NCBI GenBank assembly: GCA_934307185.1 | Contig: CAKRCJ010000182.1 | Location: 1-5,213 of the forward strand | Source: an uncultured Roseburia sp. | Lineage (GTDB): Bacteria; Bacillota; Clostridia; Lachnospirales; Lachnospiraceae | DNA: 5,213 bases | Direction of reading: 5' to 3' | In this document: positions 1-4,463 of the stretch, piece after piece | Layout: every line of letters begins with the position of its first letter | Position numbering within the stretch: position 1 is the first letter of the stretch | Notes under the pieces: model-generated | The model's database searches: none | What the model was told of the DNA's origin: nothing | Seen by the model: the letters and a program-made list of their open reading frames with translations, nothing else | Program-made: the position numbers and the translations under genes

Positions 1-158
1 CATTAATGCAGTACCTTGGTGATTACTATCAGGTAACTCCAGGCTGGGCAGAAGCTCGTACAGCTTGGTGGAATATGCTTCAGCAGGTTGGCAGCGGTGC
101 TGATGTTCAGACAGCAGTTGACGAATTTGTAGCAACAGCAAACGCAGCAGCTCAATAA
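1..158 (+). CDS. C-terminal end of ABC transporter solute-binding protein (partial, 5' cut off)
   Basis: An open frame enters from the left edge (first full codon at base 3) and ends at a TAA at 156-158, giving 51 residues that start LMQYLGDYYQVTPGWAEART. The fragment is amphipathic and helical, rich in Ala and Gln, with aromatic pairs (YY, WW) and an Ala-rich end (FVATANAAAQ). This resembles the closing helices of family 1 carbohydrate-binding lipoproteins. The main support is position: it lies directly before two MalFG-type permeases, where the binding protein of such importers usually sits. It would capture the sugar, here probably sialic acid, outside the membrane. The signal peptide and ligand pocket are outside the window, so ligand and family are inferred. 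A strong hairpin terminator follows it. Confidence 0.72.
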   Translation, partial: LMQYLGDYYQVTPGWAEARTAWWNMLQQVGSGADVQTAVDEFVATANAAAQ

Positions 159-195
159 ATATTATAAATAATAAAGTAACCAGAGTGTGACTAAG

Positions 196-233
196 AGCCC
201 CTCCTCGCAGGAAATCCGGAGGAGGGGCTTTTT
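196..233 (+). terminator. Intrinsic terminator / attenuator between binding protein and permease genes
   Basis: An 11-bp stem pairs 196-206 (AGCCCCTCCTC) with 219-229 (GAGGAGGGGCT), with no mismatch, around a 12-base loop, and runs into TTTTT at 229-233. This is a classic Rho-independent terminator. It lies 37 bases after the binding-protein stop and before the permease genes on the same strand. I see no clear promoter between it and the permeases, so partial read-through is the likely mode. That would give more binding protein than permease, as is common in ABC sugar operons. Confidence 0.9.
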
Positions 234-249
234 AACCAAAAAGTTGTTG

Positions 250-255
250 AAAGGA
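250..255 (+). promoter_or_regulatory. Shine-Dalgarno of the first permease gene (decides its start)
   Basis: AAAGGA lies at 250-255. It overlaps the ATG at 255 and stands only 2 bases before a GTG at 258, so it cannot serve either well. It stands 11 bases before a TTG at 267, which is workable. No other purine-rich site lies upstream. The TTG is therefore preferred, though the spacing is on the long side. Confidence 0.5.
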
Positions 256-266
256 TGGTGTTTTCT

Positions 267-1175
267 TTGAAATCAGCAGTAAAACCATCAAAGCGCAGCC
301 GTGTACTGGTAAGAAAAGAAACGACCGCGGCATATCTTTTTTTACTTCCTAGTTTAATTTTCTTTCTGGGATTTGTAATTTATCCGATTGTATTATGTGT
401 TTGGACCAGTTTTTTTGACTCAACCATGAACTCGGCAGATGTCTTTATCGGACTGGCAAACTATAAAGAACTGTTTCAGGATAAAGTATTCTTAGGCGCA
501 TTGAAAAATACATTTATTATCGTAGTTGTTTCTGTCCCGATTACATGTATTTTCTCCTTATGGGTATCCTCTGTAATCGTCGATTTAAAGGGATGGGCAA
601 CTTCTTTATTCAGAATTATCTTTTACCTTCCAGTTGTAACTGGTTCCGTAGCAGTTACCGTTGTTTGGAAATGGATGTTTAACAATTACTATGGAATTTT
701 TAATTATCTTGGTACAAAAGCAGGACTTATCGACCAGAATATTAACTGGCTCGGTGATGAAAGATATGCTCTTGCATGTATCATATTAATTTTGCTTACA
801 ACTTCTGTTGGCCAGCCAATTGTACTTTATGTATCTGCACTTGGTAATGTAGACTCCTCGTTGGTAGAAGCAGCGAACGTAGATGGGGCTACAAGTTTTC
901 AGGCTTTCTGGAAGATTAAGTGGCCACAGATTATGCCGACCACATTATACATTCTTGTTATTACAACAATTAACAGTTTCCAGTGTTTTGCACTGATTCA
1001 GTTATTAACATCCGGTGGACCAAACCACAGCACAGACACAATTATGTATTACATTTATTATTCCGCATTTAAACTGTACCGTTACGGATATGGCGATGCA
1101 ATGGGCGTTGTACTTGCTATTATGATTGCCATTCTTTCTGCAATCCAGTTTAAGCTTGGAAATAAGAATGATTAG
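267..1175 (+). CDS. Carbohydrate ABC transporter permease, MalF/UgpA-like (probable sialic acid importer)
   Basis: An integral membrane subunit that forms half of the import channel. From the TTG at 267 it has 302 residues, normal for this family. Six hydrophobic segments are visible at about residues 22-44, 82-105, 116-137, 168-191, 227-248 and 278-297, after a short basic N-terminus (KPSKRSR). The EAA loop that docks on the ATPase is intact: EAANVDGA begins at residue 201, followed by F, I and P at family spacing (FWKIKWPQIMP). Only 13 bases separate its stop from the next permease, and its TAG overlaps that gene's ribosome binding site, which suggests coupled translation. A start at ATG 255 would add four residues but has no usable ribosome binding site. 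Family assignment is firm; the sialic acid substrate is inferred from nanA, nanE and nanK downstream. Confidence 0.9.
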   Translation: MKSAVKPSKRSRVLVRKETTAAYLFLLPSLIFFLGFVIYPIVLCVWTSFFDSTMNSADVFIGLANYKELFQDKVFLGALKNTFIIVVVSVPITCIFSLWVSSVIVDLKGWATSLFRIIFYLPVVTGSVAVTVVWKWMFNNYYGIFNYLGTKAGLIDQNINWLGDERYALACIILILLTTSVGQPIVLYVSALGNVDSSLVEAANVDGATSFQAFWKIKWPQIMPTTLYILVITTINSFQCFALIQLLTSGGPNHSTDTIMYYIYYSAFKLYRYGYGDAMGVVLAIMIAILSAIQFKLGNKND

Positions 1176-1180
1176 GAGGG
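1174..1180 (+). promoter_or_regulatory. Shine-Dalgarno of the second permease gene
   Basis: AGGAGGG at 1174-1180 lies 8 bases before the ATG at 1189. The same bases include the end of the TAG stop of the preceding permease. It fixes the start at 1189 rather than at the in-frame ATGs at 1126 and 1168, which lie in or at the end of the upstream gene and lack such a site. Confidence 0.9.
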
Positions 1181-1188
1181 ATACGGAT

Positions 1189-2124
1189 ATGGAAAACAAA
1201 AAAAGTCAAAAACATCCTTCTGTTTACAAAATAATAAGTATCATTGCAATTGTAATACTGGCAGTTTTATTTACGTTTCCGTTATATTGGATTATTACCG
1301 GTTCCTTTAAAACGAACGCAGCGATTAACTCCACAACACCAATCTGGTGGCCAAAAGAATGGACACTGGCAAACTATCAGAAGTTATTCAGCCGCCAGAC
1401 AGCACCTTTGTTCCAGTTTAATATTCCATTCAGCAGCTTAATTACAGGAAGCAGGGATTTAAAACTGACAGTTACAGGACCAAGTGTTCCGGCAGCAATC
1501 CGCTGGCTGATTAATACAGTGTTTATGGCAGTAATGTCTATGATACTTACCTGTATTACAGCCGCTATGGCAGGATATGCACTTGCAAAAAAGAGATTTG
1601 TCGGACGCCAGTTCCTTTTCACCATGATTGTATGTGCAATGGCATTACCAAAACAGGTTATTTTAGTTCCATTACTTCGTGAAATGTCAAATCTGAATTT
1701 GTATAATACAATCTGGGCGGTAATTTTCCCTATCGTAGGCTGGCCATTTGGTGTATTCTTAATGAAGCAGTTCTCGGAAGGTGTACCGTCTGAAATGTTA
1801 GAGGCAGCCCAGATTGATGGCGCAAGCGAGGCAAAAACATTTTTACAGATTGTAGTACCGATGATTAAACCGGGTATTGGAGCATTGGCAATCTTTACAT
1901 TTATTAACAGCTGGAATGATTATTTCATGCAGTTAATCATGTTATCAAGTACAAGTAACCTGACAATTTCTCTTGGTATTGCCAAGTTACAGGCTGAAAA
2001 TGCAACAGACTTCGGTCTGATTATGGCTGGTGCCGCACTAGCAGCAGTACCGATTATTATCGTATTCCTGTTATTCCAGAAGTATTTCACAAAAGGAATT
2101 ACAATGGGAGCTGTAAAAGGTTAA
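1189..2124 (+). CDS. Carbohydrate ABC transporter permease, MalG-like (probable sialic acid importer)
   Basis: Second channel subunit, 311 residues from the ATG at 1189. A basic start (MENKKSQKH) leads into a first membrane segment at about residues 13-36. Others follow near 107-130, 142-162, 170-195, 228-248 and 276-298. The ATPase-docking loop is intact: EAAQIDGAS begins at residue 205, with P224 and P228 in the expected places. The end, QKYFTKGITMGAVKG, is the typical MalG-type C-terminus. The loop between the first two segments (about 37-105) is long and polar, as is usual in MalG-like subunits, and should face outward. It is paired with the permease before it and lies 37 bases before nanA. 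No ATPase gene is present in the window, which fits importers of this class that share an MsmX/MsmK-type ATPase encoded elsewhere. Substrate is inferred from context. Confidence 0.92.
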   Translation: MENKKSQKHPSVYKIISIIAIVILAVLFTFPLYWIITGSFKTNAAINSTTPIWWPKEWTLANYQKLFSRQTAPLFQFNIPFSSLITGSRDLKLTVTGPSVPAAIRWLINTVFMAVMSMILTCITAAMAGYALAKKRFVGRQFLFTMIVCAMALPKQVILVPLLREMSNLNLYNTIWAVIFPIVGWPFGVFLMKQFSEGVPSEMLEAAQIDGASEAKTFLQIVVPMIKPGIGALAIFTFINSWNDYFMQLIMLSSTSNLTISLGIAKLQAENATDFGLIMAGAALAAVPIIIVFLLFQKYFTKGITMGAVKG

Positions 2125-2161
2125 ACTTATATTAATTTCTTAATAGAGGAGTGAAGACAAA

Positions 2162-3091
2162 ATGAGAGATATTACAAAGTATCAGGGTGTCATTCCAGCG
2201 TTTTATGCCTGCTATGACGAAAAAGGAGAAATCTCAACCGAAGGTGTCAAAGCGCTGACACGCCACCTTATTTCAAAAGGAGTAAAAGGTGTATATGTTG
2301 GAGGCTCTTCCGGTGAATGTATTTACCAGCATGTAGATGAGCGTAAAAAAGTGCTTGAAGCAGTTATGGAGGAGGCAAAAGGAAAACTTACTGTTATTGC
2401 GCACGTAGGATGCAATAATACCGCAGACAGCGTGGAGCTTGCAGCACACGCACAGAGCGTTGGGGCAGATGCGATTGCTTCTATTCCGCCAATTTATTTC
2501 CATTTACCAGAGTATGCCATTGCAGAATACTGGAATGCAATGAGTGCAGCAGCACCGGAGCTTGACTTTGTGATTTACAACATTCCGCAGCTTGCAGGAA
2601 CGGCATTGTCCATGAACCTGTTAAAAGAAATGTTAAAAAACCCAAATGTCATTGCAGTAAAGAATTCTTCCATGCCGACACAGGATATTCAAATGTTTAA
2701 GGCAGAAGGCATAAAAGAGCGCGGCGAGAACGGATTTGTAGTATTTAATGGACCGGATGAACAGTTTGTATCCGGACGTGCCATTGGAGCAGACGGAGGA
2801 ATTGGTGGAACCTATGCGGTAATGCCGGAATTGTTTGTGAAGATGGATAAGCTTATCCGTGAAAATAATTTTGCTGAAGCAATGAAAATTCAATATAAAG
2901 CAGATGCTATTATTTACAAAATGTGTGAAGCAAAAGGTAATCTCTATGCAGTCATGAAAGAGATTTTACATAGAATGTATGGACTTGAGTTAGGAAGTGT
3001 CAGACTTCCACTTGCACCACTTGTTCCAGAGGATGAAGAAGTTGTTGCAGAAGCACAGAAAATGATTGAAAAAGCGATTGCAGAATTATAA
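2162..3091 (+). CDS. nanA: N-acetylneuraminate lyase (sialic acid aldolase)
   Basis: A cytosolic class I aldolase that splits Neu5Ac into pyruvate and N-acetylmannosamine. The 309 residues form one DapA/NanA-type TIM barrel of normal length. Visible signatures are GGSSGE at residues 47-52 (carboxylate-binding loop), catalytic Tyr139 in YNIPQLAG, and the Schiff-base Lys167 in AVKNSS. Leu144 sits where dihydrodipicolinate synthases have a key Arg, and G-P-D-E at 197-200 gives the Asp/Glu pair that holds the sugar tail in lyases. Together these favour NanA over DapA. GADGGIGGTY at about 209-218 carries Gly216 where the E. coli enzyme has Ser208 (known family numbering). AGAGGAG at 2145-2151 lies 10 bases before the ATG. 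It follows the permeases and is followed by a long hairpin. A cre-like site lies inside the gene at 2247-2260. Confidence 0.96.
   Translation: MRDITKYQGVIPAFYACYDEKGEISTEGVKALTRHLISKGVKGVYVGGSSGECIYQHVDERKKVLEAVMEEAKGKLTVIAHVGCNNTADSVELAAHAQSVGADAIASIPPIYFHLPEYAIAEYWNAMSAAAPELDFVIYNIPQLAGTALSMNLLKEMLKNPNVIAVKNSSMPTQDIQMFKAEGIKERGENGFVVFNGPDEQFVSGRAIGADGGIGGTYAVMPELFVKMDKLIRENNFAEAMKIQYKADAIIYKMCEAKGNLYAVMKEILHRMYGLELGSVRLPLAPLVPEDEEVVAEAQKMIEKAIAEL
2247..2260 (+). promoter_or_regulatory. Candidate cre (CcpA) site inside nanA
   Basis: TCAAAGCGCTGACA matches the Gram-positive catabolite-response consensus TGNAANCGNWNNCA at 13 of 14 positions, with only the second base differing. It also lies within a 6-bp perfect inverted repeat, GTGTCA (2244-2249) and TGACAC (2256-2261). 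It starts 85 bases downstream of the nanA ATG, so it would act as a roadblock to transcription. The match could be a chance product of the V-K-A-L-T codons. Confidence 0.3.
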
Positions 3092-3097
3092 AATAAG

Positions 3098-3151
3098 AGA
3101 GGGCTGTCGCATTAAAGTATAAATTTTATATCTTTAATGCAGCAGCCCTTT
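3098..3151 (+). terminator. Long intergenic hairpin between nanA and the yhcH-like gene
   Basis: The outer arms AGGGCTGT (3100-3107) and GCAGCCCT (3142-3149) pair through one G-U. After one mismatch, GCATTAAAG (3109-3117) pairs with CTTTAATGC (3132-3140). After a one-base bulge the AT-rich centre TATAA/TTATA closes a small loop. The stem is over 20 bp in total. The T-run after it is short (CCCTTTC), so termination may be partial. It could be an intercistronic attenuator or an RNA-stabilising stem that protects the 3' end of the nanA message. Confidence 0.65.
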
Positions 3152-3186
3152 CAGAAAATAATTTAAGTGTAAAAAACACATGCAAA

Positions 3187-3195
3187 GTGAGGCGG
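3187..3195 (+). promoter_or_regulatory. Shine-Dalgarno of the yhcH-like gene
   Basis: GTGAGGCGG at 3187-3195, with GAGG at 3189-3192, lies 8 bases before the ATG at 3201. It decides against the in-frame ATG at 3180, which has only A-rich sequence upstream. Confidence 0.8.
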
Positions 3196-3200
3196 AAAAA

Positions 3201-3647
3201 ATGATTACTGATGTATTACATAATTTGGAACAGTACCGTGGTTTACATAAGAATTTAGACACGGCGATTGATTTTTTGAAATCCTGCGATTTGACTGCAC
3301 TTCCTGATGGAAAAACAGTTATTGATGGCGAGCAGGTTTTTGTGAATGTCATGGAGGCTGATTTAAGGGAAGCAGAAGGTGCAGCTTTTGAATATCATAA
3401 AAAATATGCAGACCTTCAGATTGATATTACCGGAAGCGAATGTTGGGAATATACATTAACCGGAGATATGGCAGAGGAATTTAATGCAGAGTCAGATGTT
3501 GGCTTTAAAAGTGGCACAGCAGCCTGCAGTGGAATTTTAGGGGATGGAAAGTTTGTTATTTTTTTACCAGATGAGCTTCATAAACCTAGCTGTATCAATC
3601 ATACATGTACGCATGTGAGAAAAGCAGTAGTTAAAATCGAAATGTAG
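3201..3647 (+). CDS. YhcH/YjgK/YiaL family protein (DUF386), probable sialic acid anomerase
   Basis: From the ATG at 3201 this is a 148-residue soluble cupin-like protein, the usual family length, and it starts with the family pattern MI...L.NLE.Y.GLH..L..AI.FL. Further family marks are the H-K-K-Y-A-D-L-Q segment at residues 66-73 with Glu80 after it, and FLPDELHKP at 121-129 followed by a K-x-V-V-K strand at the end. His66, Glu80 and His127 are plausible metal ligands by analogy. The E. coli member YhcH (NanQ) is a metalloprotein that speeds opening of the Neu5Ac ring for NanA, so the same role is likely here, next to nanA and nanE. EbgC/YiaL-type relatives act with other sugars; context decides for sialic acid. 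It is separated from nanA by a long hairpin and from nanE by 88 bases. Confidence 0.88.
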   Translation: MITDVLHNLEQYRGLHKNLDTAIDFLKSCDLTALPDGKTVIDGEQVFVNVMEADLREAEGAAFEYHKKYADLQIDITGSECWEYTLTGDMAEEFNAESDVGFKSGTAACSGILGDGKFVIFLPDELHKPSCINHTCTHVRKAVVKIEM

Positions 3648-3735
3648 TAAGGCATGTAATTGCAGAACCGGCAGAAAAAGTAATGTGGGTGATGCAATGA
3701 TTTAACATGAAATAGAGAAAGGTGTGGTAGTAAGT
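3648..3735 (+). other. Short intergenic region before nanE, no clear element
   Basis: Apart from the nanE ribosome binding site at its end, these 88 bases hold no hairpin terminator, no convincing -35/-10 pair and no plausible small ORF. The 10-mer CCGGCAGAAA at 3668-3677 recurs at 4387 and 4443. Confidence 0.5.
3718..3724 (+). promoter_or_regulatory. Shine-Dalgarno of nanE
   Basis: AAAGGTG at 3718-3724 lies 11 bases before the ATG at 3736. It overlaps the alternative GTG at 3724, so that earlier in-frame start (four residues longer) is unlikely. Confidence 0.6.
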
Positions 3736-4431
3736 ATGGAGAAACAGGCGATATTGGAACAGATAAAGGGAGGCTTGATTGTCTCCTGTCAGGCATTGGA
3801 GCATGAACCGTTATATACAAAAGAGGGCGGAGTTATGCCGCTTATGGCAAAGGCAGCCGCACAGTCTGGCGCAGTCGGAATACGTGCAAATACAGTCCGT
3901 GATATTACACAGATTAAAGAGGTGGTACACCTTCCTGTTATTGGAATTATTAAAAAGGACTATGAAGGAACACCAATGTACATTACTGTTACGATGAAAG
4001 AAGTAGACGAGCTGGCAGCGTGTGGTGCGGATATTATTGCTGTACAGGGAACAAGCGCGTTAAGACCGGATGGAAGCACGGCAGCGCAGTTTATCGAAGC
4101 AATTAAAGCAAAATATCCAAATCAGCTTGTAATGGCAGACTGTGCAACGATTGAGGAAGGTATTGCCTGTGCAAATGCAGGGGCAGACTTTGTAGGAACA
4201 ACGATGCGCGGTTATACACCGGAGACAAAAGGCTGCGATGATATTGATTTCGAATTTATTCATGAGCTTTCAGAAAAATGCCCGGCAAAGATTATTGCAG
4301 AAGGACATATTCATTATCCGGAACAGGCAAAAAAAGCTTTGGAAGCAGGTGCATTTGCATTAGTAGTCGGCGGTGCGATTACCAGACCGGCAGAAATCAC
4401 AGCCAGATTTGTTGCAGCTATTGAAAAATAA
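3736..4431 (+). CDS. nanE: N-acetylmannosamine-6-phosphate 2-epimerase
   Basis: A cytosolic TIM-barrel enzyme that converts ManNAc-6-P to GlcNAc-6-P, the step that hands sialic acid carbon to amino sugar breakdown. Its 231 residues match the family length. Visible landmarks are GGLIVSCQALEHEPLY near the start (residues 12-27), Arg50 in VGIRANT, the catalytic Lys73 in GIIKKDY, Asp135 in VMADCAT, GTTMRGYT at about 154-161, the catalytic Glu189 in IIAEGHI, and the phosphate-binding VVGGAITRP at 200-208. All are at the places known for Clostridium perfringens and Staphylococcus NanE. One departure: the usual I-A-L-D-A-T is I-A-V-Q-G-T here (Q104, G105). ATG 3736 is chosen because AAAGGTG sits before it. 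It is 32 bases from nanK. Confidence 0.96.
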   Translation: MEKQAILEQIKGGLIVSCQALEHEPLYTKEGGVMPLMAKAAAQSGAVGIRANTVRDITQIKEVVHLPVIGIIKKDYEGTPMYITVTMKEVDELAACGADIIAVQGTSALRPDGSTAAQFIEAIKAKYPNQLVMADCATIEEGIACANAGADFVGTTMRGYTPETKGCDDIDFEFIHELSEKCPAKIIAEGHIHYPEQAKKALEAGAFALVVGGAITRPAEITARFVAAIEK

Positions 4432-4457
4432 AAAGGAGCAATCCGGCAGAAAGGATT
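4432..4457 (+). promoter_or_regulatory. nanE-nanK junction: orphan SD-like site and small hairpin over the nanK ribosome binding site
   Basis: The nanK ribosome binding site, GAAAGGA at 4449-4455, lies 8 bases before its ATG. AATCC (4440-4444) can pair with GGATT (4453-4457) across an 8-base loop and would partly cover it. A better SD-like match, AAAGGAG at 4432-4438, lies further upstream with no ATG, GTG or TTG at a usable distance. It may be a ribosome standby site or a remnant. Confidence 0.35.
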
Positions 4458-4463
4458 ACACTC

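Noticed and set aside
159..195. Promoter for the permeases in the AT-rich stretch after the binding-protein stop
   Set aside because: There is no convincing TTGACA/TATAAT pair, and any transcript from it would still have to pass the terminator.
1126..1188. Longer N-terminus for the second permease starting at ATG 1126
   Set aside because: It would overlap the first permease by 50 bases without a ribosome binding site, whereas AGGAGGG sits 8 bases before ATG 1189.
1005..1199. Other minus-strand frames of 60-90 codons (for example at 1005-1199, 1377-1625, 2273-2503, 2633-2893, 3134-3352, 3599-3820)
   Set aside because: All lie mostly opposite well supported genes, show biased Cys/His/Ile composition and match no family I know.
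2131..2144. Small inverted repeat ATTAA-TTTC-TTAAT before nanA
   Set aside because: A five-base all-AT stem is too weak to be meaningful in this AT-rich gap.
3068..3083. Second cre-like site near the end of nanA (AAAAAGCGATTGCA)
   Set aside because: It lacks the leading TG of the consensus (two mismatches) and has no symmetry; such matches are expected by chance in AT-rich coding DNA.
2162..3091. Alternative call of nanA as dihydrodipicolinate synthase
   Set aside because: The G-P-D-E pair, Leu144 in YNIPQLAG, GGSSGE loop and nanE/nanK neighbours all point to sialic acid lyase.
3779..3997. Second plus-strand frame of 72 codons inside nanE
   Set aside because: It is wholly inside nanE in another frame, with Arg/Gln/Trp-rich shadow composition.
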